Source: Zelonia costaricensis
Lineage: Eukaryota; Euglenozoa; Kinetoplastea; Trypanosomatida; Trypanosomatidae
Assembly: GCA_030849075.1 (NCBI GenBank)
Contig: JASAOO010003560.1
Span: 103,540-167,539, forward strand
Length of the DNA: 64,000 nucleotides
Direction: 5' to 3'
Positions 1 through 9,984 of the stretch are shown here, in pieces. The translations under genes were made by a program, and so were the position numbers. Within the stretch, counting starts at the first letter, position 1. Each line of letters starts with the position of its first letter. Under the pieces are notes generated by a model. That model was not told the DNA's origin. It searched no databases and saw only the letters and a program-made list of their open reading frames with translations.

Positions 1-49
1 GTTCCTCGACAACATCACGAGGGAGCTGGAGAGTCTCGACGCCCAGTAG
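1..49 (+). CDS. C-terminal end of an unidentified protein (partial)
   Basis: Reading from base 2, fifteen codons (FLDNITRELESLDAQ) run without interruption to a TAG at 47-49. Base 1 is the last base of the preceding codon, so the gene enters from the left. The amphipathic, acidic ending and the same strand as all later genes make a real C-terminus plausible. Too little is present to name the protein, and such a short open run could be chance. Confidence 0.5.
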   Translation, partial: FLDNITRELESLDAQ

Positions 50-949
50 CGCACCCGCCTCCTCCACGACGTGCAGCCTTCTCTTCCTCATCCTTGGGGT
101 TTGTTTCTTGTGCCGGCTTTGCGGGGAGCTGCACCCCTATATCGTATGCACCGCCTCCGTGCCATCTCCTGCGTATCGCCCTCCCTCGGCAGATGAGGGG
201 ACAACTAGGGTGGGGTGGCGGGAAGGACGCGGCTGCGCCCGTCGCCCAAGCGAACGACGCGCCGGTGCCCCTCTCGTTTCGCCTTTTCTGCGGCGCGCGC
301 TGGTGTCGCCGGACGGGCGTGTGTGTGCGAAGATGGTGCCCGGCCACGGAGCGCGTGCACGCGTGAGTCGAGTGACCCGCCAACTCTCTTGTCACTGTCG
401 GCGCGTGGGCCGGCACTCTTCGCTTCCAAAGTACTCACGTATACAGAACGGAATTGGAGGTGCTTGCGGCGCACACGGCGCCGGTGGCGCAGACGCGGTG
501 GCCCCCTCCCCCCTTCTCCTCCCTGGTTCATTCTCCGTGGGCTCTTCGCGTTCACGCCAACCCTTCCGTGAGCGGTGCAGCTGTCTTTCAAAGATGCGGG
601 CACCGCGACATGCCGTCACCTTCTTCAGGGACGGCGCTGGGTGCCCGCTGCACGGTCGACAGGCTCCACCTTGTGCTGCGTCTGACATCGCTGCTCACCA
701 CCTCGCCGCTCCATGTCACCTCGTCATCATCGCCGCCTCACGCACCTTCGCTTCTTCTTACGCGGCAACACCCAAAACACACCCATGCGCGCGTGTGCCA
801 CCTGCCGTCGCACTGCTTTCCACTGACTCACCTCCGCTCCCTTCGCCTCTCTAACCGCCCCTCCGGCGTTGCGCAGAGTTGTCCGTCCCATACCATATCG
901 CCCCTCATCTTCTCAGTAGGACCCGCGCTCGTGTGACGAGACAGCGACG
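50..949. other. Intergenic region before the HSP70-like gene
   Basis: No convincing gene. Open frames here are GC-rich chance frames that overlap on both strands with no recognisable protein. The second half (700-920) is C/T-rich on the + strand, as expected for a trans-splicing signal upstream of the gene at 950. Confidence 0.6.
841..876 (+). promoter_or_regulatory. Candidate spliced-leader acceptor, HSP70-like gene
   Basis: A C/T-rich tract is followed by GCGCAG, with the AG at 875-876, 73 bases before the ATG at 950. A second AG at 916-917 is also possible. Prediction from pattern only. Confidence 0.4.
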
Positions 950-3277
950 ATGTCCACGTTCGCCGTCAGCATCTCCCTCGGCGCCACGAGCAGCTATGTA
1001 GCGGTGGCGCCCGTGAGCAGCAGCGTCGGGGCCACGGCCACGTCAGATGCCGCGGCCATCAAGGTCATCGCGAACTCCAGCGGGCACCGCAACACGCCTG
1101 TCGTCGCGGCGCTGACGGAGCAGGAGATTCTCTTCGGCGACAATGCGCTGCACCAGTACGCACGCCAGCCCCAAAGCGTCGTGCCGTACCTCTTCACGTA
1201 CGCTGCTGCCGCCGCCTCCATTGCGGACACAAAGCCGACCGCGGCCGACCCCGAGGGGGGCGCCGACGCGGACGAGGAGCCGACGTCGGACCTTCTGCAC
1301 GTTGTGAAGGCGGCGGCGAGCCAGAAGTACAAGGGCCACTGCCGCCTCACGCCGGCCCCGACCGGTACGCGGCGGCTCGGCTTCGAGTACACGGCGGAGC
1401 AGGCCGGGGACTCCGTGGAGGCCTTCATCTCCGCCGAGGATCTTTTCATCCGCTTCCTTAACTACGTCAAGGAGCACTCCGTCGACGGCGCGTGCGGCCT
1501 GACGACGAGCACGAACGGCGGCGACGGCAGCGCCAGCTCGACCACGCGGATCTTCCTGACACTGGTGGTGCCCCGGTACGCCTTCCCCAGCGCGGCCGAC
1601 GGCGCCCACCAGGCCCACCGCAGCAGCACCGTGGAGTGGCTCAAGGAGGCGGTGCAGGCCTCGCACCTCGGCGCCGCGGTGGAGCACACAAGCGTCGTCT
1701 TCAGCGACGAGGCCGCCGTGGCGGCGTACGACGCCGCTGCGCAGGAGCGCCGCGTGCCGCGCCTGCTGGCTGCCGCGCCGCACAACATCCTCGTCGTCGA
1801 CTGGGGCGCCCACGGGCTGTGCCTGTCGCTGCTGTGCTCGCGCGGCGGGGTGCTCGTGTGCCCGCAGCAGCAGCACAACGCGCCCTACGCCTGCTTCACG
1901 AAGGGCAGCGGCGCCGTCGCTGCCGGCTACTTTGCCGTCAGTACGGGCAGCGGCGGCGACGCCCTCGACGTGGCCCTCGCGGAGCGCGTGGCGGCGCAGT
2001 ACATGACGCAGCAGCGGCGCCTCTTTGCGAGCCCGGGGCGCAACTTCAACGCTCTGCTGCGGCTCAACCACTCGCTGCCCAGCATCGGCTCATCAGAGCA
2101 CCCCGCGACGCAGCTGCTGCAGGAGGCCATCCCAGCCCGCGCAATGCGGCGGCTGGCGCTGCTGATGGCTGAGAAGAAGGTGTCCCTCAACACCAACCCG
2201 CAGGCCACGTCCGTTTCGGTCGAGGTGGAGGCCTTCTACGAGGGCATGGACCTCATGGACACGCAGACGCTCTCCAAGAACAAGCTCGACAACGCGATCC
2301 GCAGCGAGTGGAACCTCGTGGGCATGTTCAACGAGGCCGTCCGCGCCTTCGCCGACAAGTACGCCGAGACGTGGACGGCGGGCTTTGTCGATGCGGTGCT
2401 GTTCGCTGGTGGCATGTGCCAGATGGCGTCGCTCACCAAGCTGCTTGCCACGGCCATCGCGTCACCGGAGCAGCGAACCCTCTTCGCCGAGTCGGTGCGC
2501 GTGCTGGATGCGAGCCTCATGGGCAACGGCGTGTGCGCCGATGAGCTACTGGCTGTCGGTGGCTGCCAGCAGAGCTGCCGCGCGGCGGAGGCGTACGCGG
2601 CGCAGCGCCTCGCAAAGGCACGACAGTCACGCAAGGGTGCCGGCAAGCTGCGCGCCGCCCTCGCCGTGCAGGCAGCCGAGACGGCCACGAGCGTCTGGGC
2701 GGCCCTCACCGAGGACGACGATGCCGAGAGTAGCAGCAGCAACAGTGACGAGGACGGAGCGCAGCCGGAGCTGCTGGGCGATCCCCACACTGGGCTCTTC
2801 CTGACCAGCACCATCTACGCCTACGTGGGCGACACGGCTGCTCTGACGGCGGCGCCAACACAGTCGCTGCCGCGGGAGTCGCTGCGTGCCCTGCTGGGAC
2901 GCTCTGCTGCGCTGCCCTGCCGCGTCGCCATCCCCTGGACGCCGGCCTCGGCGCAGGCGCAGACGATACTGTACCTCTTCACCGACAGCGGCGTCGCGGC
3001 GGCTGGTATGGACGCGGAGACGGAGCTCGTGGGGGTTCGACCGGCGCACAAGACGGGCATCGTCCTCTCCGCTGCTGCGGCGGCCGCACGTGGTGGCTCG
3101 CCAGCGTCGCTGTGCATCGTCGTGACGGCGCAGGCGAAGTGGAATGAGGCGTCGGAGCGGGAGGTGCATGTGAGCGTGCAGCTCGTGCGTGCCCCGGGCA
3201 CCGCCGCCGCCGACGTGGCACCCCTCGTGCTGACTCCTGGCAACGTCTGCAGCACCACGGAGTTCGTCCTTCACTAA
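950..3277 (+). CDS. Divergent HSP70-like protein (HSPA14/Ssz1 type)
   Basis: 775 aa with an HSP70 nucleotide-binding fold that has lost canonical residues. The N-terminal phosphate loop reads ISLGATSSYVAV where canonical HSP70 has a DLGTT motif. The second phosphate loop is VDWGAHG (about residue 283) and the adenosine motif is AGGMCQ (about 486) in place of GGxxR. The stretch from RRLALLMAEKK to YEGMDL resembles the matching region of HSPA14/Ssz1, the ribosome-associated HSP70 relatives that pair with zuotin. There is an Ala/Asp-rich insertion at about residues 85-121 and an acidic Ser-rich linker at about 589-605. The C-terminal third is a poorly conserved substrate-domain-like region. I infer a cytosolic co-chaperone, probably a weak ATPase. 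The first ATG downstream of a plausible splice site was used as the start. Alternative: an HSP110-like exchange factor. Confidence 0.85.
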   Translation: MSTFAVSISLGATSSYVAVAPVSSSVGATATSDAAAIKVIANSSGHRNTPVVAALTEQEILFGDNALHQYARQPQSVVPYLFTYAAAAASIADTKPTAADPEGGADADEEPTSDLLHVVKAAASQKYKGHCRLTPAPTGTRRLGFEYTAEQAGDSVEAFISAEDLFIRFLNYVKEHSVDGACGLTTSTNGGDGSASSTTRIFLTLVVPRYAFPSAADGAHQAHRSSTVEWLKEAVQASHLGAAVEHTSVVFSDEAAVAAYDAAAQERRVPRLLAAAPHNILVVDWGAHGLCLSLLCSRGGVLVCPQQQHNAPYACFTKGSGAVAAGYFAVSTGSGGDALDVALAERVAAQYMTQQRRLFASPGRNFNALLRLNHSLPSIGSSEHPATQLLQEAIPARAMRRLALLMAEKKVSLNTNPQATSVSVEVEAFYEGMDLMDTQTLSKNKLDNAIRSEWNLVGMFNEAVRAFADKYAETWTAGFVDAVLFAGGMCQMASLTKLLATAIASPEQRTLFAESVRVLDASLMGNGVCADELLAVGGCQQSCRAAEAYAAQRLAKARQSRKGAGKLRAALAVQAAETATSVWAALTEDDDAESSSSNSDEDGAQPELLGDPHTGLFLTSTIYAYVGDTAALTAAPTQSLPRESLRALLGRSAALPCRVAIPWTPASAQAQTILYLFTDSGVAAAGMDAETELVGVRPAHKTGIVLSAAAAAARGGSPASLCIVVTAQAKWNEASEREVHVSVQLVRAPGTAAADVAPLVLTPGNVCSTTEFVLH

Positions 3278-3640
3278 CAAGCACACCTTTAGCGCCGCGG
3301 CGGAGACGGTGAGCCCGAGAGGGAGGGGGTGGGGGGCGGGCCAGCGGAGGCGCATGTTGCACAGCATCGCGTCCTCGTTGCACCGGGCACCACGTCCTGC
3401 ACACTCACCCTCCCCCTCCTCTTGCGCCCCCTTTTGCCACCGGCAGCGAGCTTCTTGGTAGCTTGCAGAGGCACCATAACGTTTTCGAGTAAGCTGGGAG
3501 GTCGACCGGACGTGGCGGGACACTGGCATGCGCGTGTGTCTGTGGGTGCGGCGCGCGTCTCACCCCACGCGTGTCTGTGTGCGTGCGATGTCGAGCGTAA
3601 TCATAAAACATAAAGCGAGAGAAAGCGAGAGGGGCGGCAC

Positions 3641-3659
3641 CACACACACACACACACAC
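3641..3659. repeat. (CA)n microsatellite
   Basis: CA repeats in the spacer after the HSP70-like gene. Confidence 0.9.
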
Positions 3660-4100
3660 CCGCAGGAAGAAAACAGGGCAGCCCCACAGGCCGCAGACTG
3701 ACAGCGCTGCGATGAGCGGGTCTCGGACTTGGGTGACAGATGCACGTCAGGCGTTTCACAGGAACGAGGCGGTCGCGAGCTCACCGAGGGTGCCGCGATC
3801 GCAGAAGCGCCGCAGCCGACACGTTCATCAAGTGGACTTCACCGTCTGTGAACCGACGCGACGCCGTGCAACGCTGCACCCCTCACTGCAACGCCCGGTG
3901 CGTGCACCGTGAGCGTCACTCTTTGCTTTCATCTTTGCGTCCCCTCTGCGTGCTGGTGAGGTGCGAGGGAGAGACTGGCTGTGTGTCGAAGGCAAGGCAG
4001 ACGCCGGTGCTGCAGTTCTGTGCTGCGCGCTGCGAGTGCTTCGGTTCGCATTCACGGTGTGCGTCACGCCGTGCTTCTGTTCTCACATTCTAACCTGCTT

Positions 4101-4138
4101 TTGTGCCCTCATCCGTTTTTTTTTACTGCTTTGCGCAG
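4101..4138 (+). promoter_or_regulatory. Strong candidate spliced-leader acceptor
   Basis: A pyrimidine tract with an uninterrupted run of nine T (CCGTTTTTTTTTACTGCTTTG) is followed by CGCAG, with the AG at 4137-4138. This is a textbook trypanosomatid layout. It would give a 5'UTR of about 143 bases for the gene at 4282 and excludes the in-frame extension upstream. Confidence 0.6.
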
Positions 4139-4281
4139 CTGCGGTGGCACTCGTTCCGTGCACGCAAGCAACTCACCTACCCACCCACCCCCTAACACCC
4201 CCCCCCCACACACACACGCACAAGTACACGCACTTACACTTGAACTGGACTTCCGCAGACGCAGCCGACCCTTGCACCGCC

Positions 4282-4662
4282 ATGACGGCGTCTGGCAGCA
4301 CGGAGTCGCCAGCGGCAGAGAAGCCGCGGCGCAGCGTCGCCAACTACACGGAGCCGCCCAAGAAGAACCCGTACCTGGTGAAGTTCTCGCGCTTCTACAG
4401 CACCAATATTCCGATGGGCGTGCGCGAGTTTGTCTTCACCGGGCCGCTACTACTCATCACGTTTGGCATCGCCTACTTCATTCCCTCCCTCATCTCCGTC
4501 GAGCAGTTCACGCAGGGTCTGACGCCGCACAAGCAGGACATGCGCGAGTACACGCTGGAGCCGATCTACGACGCGCACGGCGGCCTCAAGGGCTACCGGC
4601 ACATCAACACGAAGCAGGCCGGCTCGGAGAGTTCCAGCGGGTCGGCGTCGACTATTTCGTGA
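4282..4662 (+). CDS. Small single-TM protein, conserved hypothetical
   Basis: 126 aa, family not recognised. A basic, Pro-rich N-terminus (residues 1-45) leads into one hydrophobic helix at about 50-71 (FVFTGPLLLITFGIAYFIP), followed by a soluble, charged tail that ends in a Ser-rich stretch. The frame stays open upstream, but the splice acceptor at 4137-4138 makes the ATG at 4282 the natural start. Size and layout resemble accessory subunits of mitochondrial inner-membrane complexes; that is inference only, and there is no clear presequence. Confidence 0.75.
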   Translation: MTASGSTESPAAEKPRRSVANYTEPPKKNPYLVKFSRFYSTNIPMGVREFVFTGPLLLITFGIAYFIPSLISVEQFTQGLTPHKQDMREYTLEPIYDAHGGLKGYRHINTKQAGSESSSGSASTIS

Positions 4663-5271
4663 GCGGCAGGCCGTCGGACGCGAAGGTCGCGTCGTCAGCC
4701 GTGCAGGCGGCAGCACCTTTGCGGCTCTCTCCTGCCGCGCGAGCTCGTCAGCCCTGGCCGGCTACGAGGGTACCCCTCTTCCTCTCTCACTCTCTCGTAG
4801 TGTTGGTGATGCGAGGCGCGGCAGTGCTCATCTTTGTCTCTCTTCCACAGACCCCCGCGCAGCTGTGTGTGTGTGCGCGTGTAAGCCAAGGCGGCTTCCC
4901 AACAGAACTTGAGGATACGCAGACTGCGCACACGTCATCGCGGCCGTGTCCGTGAGGCGTGCAGGAGAGCGGTGGCAGGTGCGGTCGGAGCACCGCGTTG
5001 CCGTCTCTTCCCCTTCGCACAACTCCGCCCTCCTCGCTCTTCCAGCGGTGCGCGATGCGACAGTCGGCACGTTTGCCGCTCCGCGTTACCCTCTCTGCCC
5101 ATCGGCACCTCTTTTCTCTCTCCGCCTTGTGCGTCTCTGCCCCACTTTCGACCTCAAACCCGTTTTGGGCCTTCTCTGCAGCACACAACTCCGTCACACA
5201 CACACGCACACGCACGCGCACGGACACTGTGAGTTCCCTCACCGCCCGGCCACCCCCCTCCCTCTCCCCCT
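4663..5271. other. Intergenic region with CA/CG repeat
   Basis: Pyrimidine-rich spacer. It includes a CA/CG alternating run (about 5195-5220) just upstream of the U2A' gene. No coding sequence supported. Confidence 0.6.
5140..5181 (+). promoter_or_regulatory. Candidate spliced-leader acceptor, U2A' gene
   Basis: A C/T-rich tract ends in CTTCTCTGCAG, with the AG at 5180-5181. This gives a 5'UTR of about 90 bases. An alternative AG lies at 5044-5045. Confidence 0.45.
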
Positions 5272-6213
5272 ATGCGGCTCACGATAGACTTGGTGCGCCG
5301 CGCACCCCAATTCACGAACACGCTGCTGCAGCGCGAGGTGGACCTGCGCGGGCTGCGCATCTCCTCCCTGGACGAGCACGTGCTGGTGCTGCTGGACAAC
5401 AGCTTCGACGTCGTCAACCTCTCCTCCAACGCACTGGCGGCGCTCGAGTACTTCCCGACGAAGACGGTGGGCGGCAAGGACGTCAGGATGGGCCGCGTCA
5501 CGACCCTCATAGCGCACCGCAACGAGCTGCAACGCGTCAGCGTTGCTTCCTGCGTGCTGGCACTGCCGAATCTCGTCCACTTCGCAGCGGACCGGAACCG
5601 GCTCACCGCGGTGCGGGATTTGCACTTCCTGAAAAACTGGAAGAAGCTCGAGACGCTGTCGCTGGAGGAGAACCCGGTGTGGGAGAGCAACAACGACGGC
5701 TTCGACAGCGAGAAGCTGCGCGCGTTTCTCGTGTTTCTCTGCCCACGGCTGCGGCTGATCAACTACCAGCGCGTCACTCAGGCCGACCGCGACCGTGTGC
5801 AGGATGCAAAGGAGGAGTTCAAGAGCCTCGTGCGCTCCTGGGAGGCGCCGCTGGCGGCCACCGGCGCAGCATCGCCTTCGCCCGCGGAGGGAAAGAAGAT
5901 GCGCAAGCGCGGACGCGAGGGGCGGGCAGCAGCAGCTGCTGCGGTCGTAGTGTCTGAGGTCGTGGCGGCGGCGGCGTCCCCAGAAGAGAACGTCACTGAC
6001 GACTCGGCCTACCCCGCCGCCGCGCCCCCTGCCGCGCCGGCCGCGCCTGACGACGCTGACGACGATGACGTGACGCTGCAGGCTCGCCTCGACCAGCTGG
6101 AGGAGCGCCTCCTCGCAGACGACGTCACGGCGGAGGAGATGGCGCAGCTCGAGGAGGAGATGACGGAGATCTCTACCAAGATGGCGGCGGCGCGACGGAG
6201 GCGACGCCACTGA
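5272..6213 (+). CDS. U2A': U2 snRNP protein A' (leucine-rich repeat)
   Basis: 313 aa. The start MRLTIDLVRRAPQFTN, with a following DLRGLRI, matches the well-conserved U2A' N-terminus. Leucine-rich repeats follow (residues about 40-150: FDVVNLSSNALAAL, LPNLVHFAADRNRLTAV, LETLSLEENPVWES), then the LRR cap FLVFLCPRLRLINYQRVTQADR. U2A' binds U2 snRNA stem-loop IV together with U2B''; in trypanosomatids it serves trans-splicing as well as the few cis-introns. The C-terminal half (about 185-313) is low-complexity and Ala/Pro/acid-rich, ending in a short coiled coil and a basic tail, as is common in this lineage. The ATG at 5272 gives exactly the family N-terminus. Confidence 0.92.
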   Translation: MRLTIDLVRRAPQFTNTLLQREVDLRGLRISSLDEHVLVLLDNSFDVVNLSSNALAALEYFPTKTVGGKDVRMGRVTTLIAHRNELQRVSVASCVLALPNLVHFAADRNRLTAVRDLHFLKNWKKLETLSLEENPVWESNNDGFDSEKLRAFLVFLCPRLRLINYQRVTQADRDRVQDAKEEFKSLVRSWEAPLAATGAASPSPAEGKKMRKRGREGRAAAAAAVVVSEVVAAAASPEENVTDDSAYPAAAPPAAPAAPDDADDDDVTLQARLDQLEERLLADDVTAEEMAQLEEEMTEISTKMAAARRRRRH

Positions 6214-7117
6214 CGCGCTGGGGCAGCGGCGGAGGAGGGGGAGGGGACGGGTGAGCGGAAGTGAGGCCGAGGCGTGTGTCCCCCGCACCCACTACCACCA
6301 CCGCCACCACGCGCTGTCACGCCACTGCGTCTGGGCGACGGCCAGCTGCCTGTGTGCCTACTCATTTGCGTCCTCTTCCCCGCCGCCTTCCCCTCCATCC
6401 CTGCCGCGCCGACACGTGAAGTGAACAGTTCGGGGAGCTTGGGAGGGACGGCCTCGAGGGGGAGGGGGAGGGCCAGGTCCACTTTGAGAGAGCGCAGAGT
6501 CTCTCTCGTGGCCCTCCGCCTCGGCCGAGGTGGATGCAACTACTTCTCCTCACGCTTGCACAACAGCACAGTCATCTGCGTGGGCGGAAAGCGACCCTGT
6601 CTTGGTGGCACACTAACAGGAAAACAACAGTCTTCTCTTTTTTCTCCGAGCACGAGCCAGCCGCCGCACGTGCGCGCTGACGTACAACACGGCGCGATAC
6701 AGCGCTCAGTTCTTGCAGCTGGAGTGCTGGTTGCCGCAGCGGCGCGCGCGAGCGGCACGTCACCTCAGGCCTCACTCGCTTCCGAAAGCGTGCGGCCTCC
6801 GCCGTGTTCAGCGGCGGTGTTTCTTTCCCCCTTTTCTCGCGGTGCTGTGCATCGTCCCCGCTCCTCGCGTCCACCACACCGACTACCGCGTTCTCACTCT
6901 CCGCTCTTCCACCTTCGCCCTGCCACACACTCACACACACGCGCTAGAAGTTCCGTGGCCCCCACGACGCAGTGCACCACGCATTCTTTCCTCCCCGGAG
7001 GCCACCGACGGCTCGTACCACCACTACGAGCGTCGCGGTAGCCCCGCTCAACGACCGACTGCACGCTCCTCTCCCTCATTTCAACCTCCACCCCTCCCCC
7101 GCCTGGTGGCAGCGACG
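6214..7117. other. Intergenic region
   Basis: The probable U2A' 3'UTR comes first, then a C/T-rich 5'UTR region (6800-7110) with a short (CA) run near 6925-6940. A near-perfect palindrome CCTCGGCCGAGG lies at about 6518-6529. No gene supported. Confidence 0.55.
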
Positions 7118-7390
7118 ATGCTGCGTTGCGCGCGGCTCGCTCGGTGCGGCGCCGCGGCAGCCGGCAAGGCATTCTCCTTCATGGAAAAGATGAAGCCGCT
7201 CCAGGCAGACCCTGCGCACGCCTTGAGCGGGCCCGAGTACGGCTTCATGCGTGAACGCCTCGCAGAGTACAGCAAGCTGCAGCAAACCTACGCTGTGAAG
7301 CAGACGGAGGTGGAGCGGGCCCGCAAGGCGGCAAACATGTGCGGTCTCGAGTTCACCGGCAAGGGTGAGCGAAAGACGCCATCGTCATGA
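7118..7390 (+). CDS. Small mitochondrial-type protein, hypothetical
   Basis: 90 aa, family not recognised. The first 20 residues (MLRCARLARCGAAAAGKAF) are Arg/Ala-rich with no acids, typical of a mitochondrial presequence. The rest is a short soluble, probably helical segment (GFMRERLAEYSKLQQTYAVKQTEVERARKA). The same frame is open upstream to 6713, but that part has noncoding C/T-rich composition. The compact codon-biased ORF with a targeting-like N-terminus argues for a real gene. A matrix or respiratory-complex accessory role is a guess. Confidence 0.65.
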   Translation: MLRCARLARCGAAAAGKAFSFMEKMKPLQADPAHALSGPEYGFMRERLAEYSKLQQTYAVKQTEVERARKAANMCGLEFTGKGERKTPSS

Positions 7391-8166
7391 CCGGCCCACC
7401 AAGCACACCGAAATTGCGCGGCGGCGGGCGCAGTGGTCCTGCGTGTTGCGTCGTCGTGGAAACCGGCAAACCTCCTCGCCATATCACATTTGGCTCGCAG
7501 CACGTGCCGAGCGCCTAAACGGAAAAGAAAACCCAAAACGCGTGTAGTCGCCCCTTTCTCTCTTCACGCACAGGCACACACACAGGACCCCACGGGCTTT
7601 GGAGAGCCGCTACGCCTTTTTTTTTTCGCGCCGGTGGCGAACACCAGCTCAGCGAAGAGGGGTGTGCGTGTTGCCCTGATTCACTGGGAAGTGGTCTTGC
7701 GGTGAGGCTGCCCCAGCCCGCGCCAGCCCTTTTCCTCGCTAGAAGTAAAAGCAAAGAAGATGCCAGCTGCCACGACGATGGCCCTCATGTCCCTACACCC
7801 CCTCTCTCCTTCTATGTGCACGCTTTTCTTGTGGCGACGCCCCCCCCCCCTCTGCGTGTGGGTCCTCTGTGCCACAACCGGACGCAACCCGCGCGGCGCC
7901 CGTTGCCTCACTCAACCTCCGAGAAGCTCCGTAGGTGAAGCGCCACACAACATTTCCTCACCCCTGGACTGCGCGTGAGCAAACGTGTACCTGACCCCAC
8001 GTGTCGGCGCTCCTCAAGCGCCATCGCTGTGCACTCTTTTTTCTTCTTCCTCCAGGCCTGGGGGCACCCGCGCGTCAGAGCCGGCCATCCTGCTGTCGCT
8101 GTCCGCTTCCCGTGTTCTCTCTCCCCCTCATCACCTACAAGCTCCTCTGCCAGCACCAGATATTCG
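7391..8166. other. Intergenic region
   Basis: 3'UTR/5'UTR spacer with poly-T (7617-7626) and poly-C (7842-7851). The splice signal for the next gene is at 8034-8055. Nothing else seen. Confidence 0.55.
8034..8055 (+). promoter_or_regulatory. Strong candidate spliced-leader acceptor
   Basis: An uninterrupted T/C tract (TCTTTTTTCTTCTTCCTCC) is followed directly by AG at 8054-8055. The 5'UTR would be about 112 bases and the first ATG is at 8167. Confidence 0.6.
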
Positions 8167-9984
8167 ATGGCCAGCGATAGCCGCAAGTCGCGTGCGTCTG
8201 TGACGCGCACAGCTGGACCGACACAGCCCGCGCCCGTTTCCGCGCCTTTTTTTTCAGAGCCGCCGGTGCCGCTGCCAAGCCTTGACGCACTGCGTGCCAC
8301 GGACATCTCGGTGCGCGCCTTCTACAGCTCCCTCACTCCCCCCTCACCACCCCCGCTGCCGGTGGTGACGCTGGACGCCGCGCTGGAGAAGACCGGTACG
8401 CCGCTGCCCCTCGCGCCGACCTCGGTGCTGGTTGACAAGGCGGAGCGCGCGGTCGTTGGCGAAGTCTTCTGCGGCGCCCTCGCTCGCGAGGTGGTCGAGG
8501 CGGCGGCCGACCTCTTTGCGGCGCGCTCGCTCGATCGCCTTGTGGGGGCGTACGCGGCGTGCGCTGCGTGGGACGACATGCGCGACGTCGTCGCCACCTC
8601 CTTCCTCCCCAAGGACCGCGGCGAGGTGGTCGGCGCGCAGCAGGACGCCGCCGCCGTGCCAGTAGCCCCCACCCCGCTGTTCCTGCGCAGCGCCCTCTCG
8701 CTGGCCGGCGTCGCCACCCGCGCCCCGTCGCACGCCCTCACGGTGCAGTCGCCCATTTACCCACCGCCGCTCTCCGCCCCCACCCGCACCCTGGCCTGCG
8801 CTGCCACCGCCGTGCCGTGCCCGCAACCGCCCTGCTCGGTGCCGATGGACGCCTACTGCCGCTACGTGCTCGGCGTCGAGGAGGCGCCGCACCCCACCAC
8901 CGTCCCCGGCGCCACGTCGCCAGCGCACCGCGCCGCCCTCGCACGCGTCCGCGGAGCAAAGCCGAGCGTGCGGCCCGGCGACAAGAGTGCCGCCGAGGCC
9001 GCTACCCAGCTCGTCCTCACACCGTCGCCACCGCCAGCGCCGGCCAGGACCGCCAAGCGGGGAAAGCGGCCGGGAGAGAAGCGCCACGCCGGTGGGGCCG
9101 CAAACGGGGCGCTGGGCTCGAGCACGGGGCGCGGCGCTGGGGCGGGCGCACAGGAGACGGTGTACGACCCACTGACGACGGCGATGCGACAGGCGCCGTC
9201 CTCGATGCTGGGCGAAGCGGCGCCAAACATGGCGCACTCGGAGCGGCTCCTGCCTCGCGTCGGTGGCGAGCCCGCCACCCCGCTTGTTGCCGGAGACGTC
9301 GAGAAGAAGCACGTGGGCAAGAGCTCCCCGCGCACCGGCGGGGTGGTGCTGGCGGTCGAGCAGGACCGCAGCTGGGTCACCGAGCGGCCACGCGTCCTGC
9401 CGCCACGCAGCGACCGGCGCAAGGATGGCGTCGCGTGCCGCGTGTCGCCCCCCGCGCTGCCCGACGACGCGGCCGCGGCGACGGAGCCGAAGACCGAGGC
9501 TGCGCGGGCTGTGACGGCTGCGGAGTCCGCCGGCCGGGACGGCGCCGACGACGGTGGGCGGACGAAGCGCGGTGCTGCCCGGCAGACCCCGTCCTCCGCT
9601 GCGGCGCAGGCGAAGCGGGAGCAGGCGCGTGCGAAGGAGGCGTGGACGGCCGCCTTCTACACTACGGCTGACGCCGCCGAGGAGATCCCGCTGCAGGACC
9701 AGGTGCAGGTGTGTCCCTCGGCCGGCGTGACGGTCATGACGGGCGCGTCGTCCGCAGGCGCATCGTCGCTGCCACAGCGCTCGAACAAGGCGGCAGGCGG
9801 CAACACCGTCCTGGCTAGCGGCGGCGACTTTGTCGTCCCGGCTGATCGGCTGGCACTCTCCTCCTACGACGAGAAGCGCGCTGGTGCGCGCAAGGCGAAC
9901 GCCGCGCCTGGCCGGGCCCCGCAGACGCACCGCGACAACGCGAGGGGCGCGCGGCCTGCAAAGGTTGCCCCGTCCGGCGTCTAG
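8167..9984 (+). CDS. Large hypothetical protein, Ala/Pro-rich
   Basis: 605 aa, no domain recognised. An ordered-looking block lies at about residues 75-145 (VVGEVFCGALAREVVEAAAD, then AACAAWDDMRDVV), helical with alternating hydrophobics. The remainder is Pro/Ala/Gly/Arg-rich and probably disordered, with short motifs such as PMDAYCRYVLG and a C-terminal GGDFVVPADRLALSSYDEK that may be binding peptides. Upstream in-frame codons to 7975 begin with a non-ATG codon and lie before the splice acceptor, so 8167 is the start. Strong GC3 bias and length support a true gene. Function unknown. Confidence 0.8.
   Translation: MASDSRKSRASVTRTAGPTQPAPVSAPFFSEPPVPLPSLDALRATDISVRAFYSSLTPPSPPPLPVVTLDAALEKTGTPLPLAPTSVLVDKAERAVVGEVFCGALAREVVEAAADLFAARSLDRLVGAYAACAAWDDMRDVVATSFLPKDRGEVVGAQQDAAAVPVAPTPLFLRSALSLAGVATRAPSHALTVQSPIYPPPLSAPTRTLACAATAVPCPQPPCSVPMDAYCRYVLGVEEAPHPTTVPGATSPAHRAALARVRGAKPSVRPGDKSAAEAATQLVLTPSPPPAPARTAKRGKRPGEKRHAGGAANGALGSSTGRGAGAGAQETVYDPLTTAMRQAPSSMLGEAAPNMAHSERLLPRVGGEPATPLVAGDVEKKHVGKSSPRTGGVVLAVEQDRSWVTERPRVLPPRSDRRKDGVACRVSPPALPDDAAAATEPKTEAARAVTAAESAGRDGADDGGRTKRGAARQTPSSAAAQAKREQARAKEAWTAAFYTTADAAEEIPLQDQVQVCPSAGVTVMTGASSAGASSLPQRSNKAAGGNTVLASGGDFVVPADRLALSSYDEKRAGARKANAAPGRAPQTHRDNARGARPAKVAPSGV

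Larger units (their letters stand above)
3278..4281. other. Intergenic region with CA repeat
   Basis: Probable 3'UTR of the HSP70-like gene and 5'UTR of the next gene. It holds a (CA) run at 3641-3659, a poly-C/(CA) stretch at 4198-4220 and a strong polypyrimidine-AG signal. No convincing coding sequence. Confidence 0.6.
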
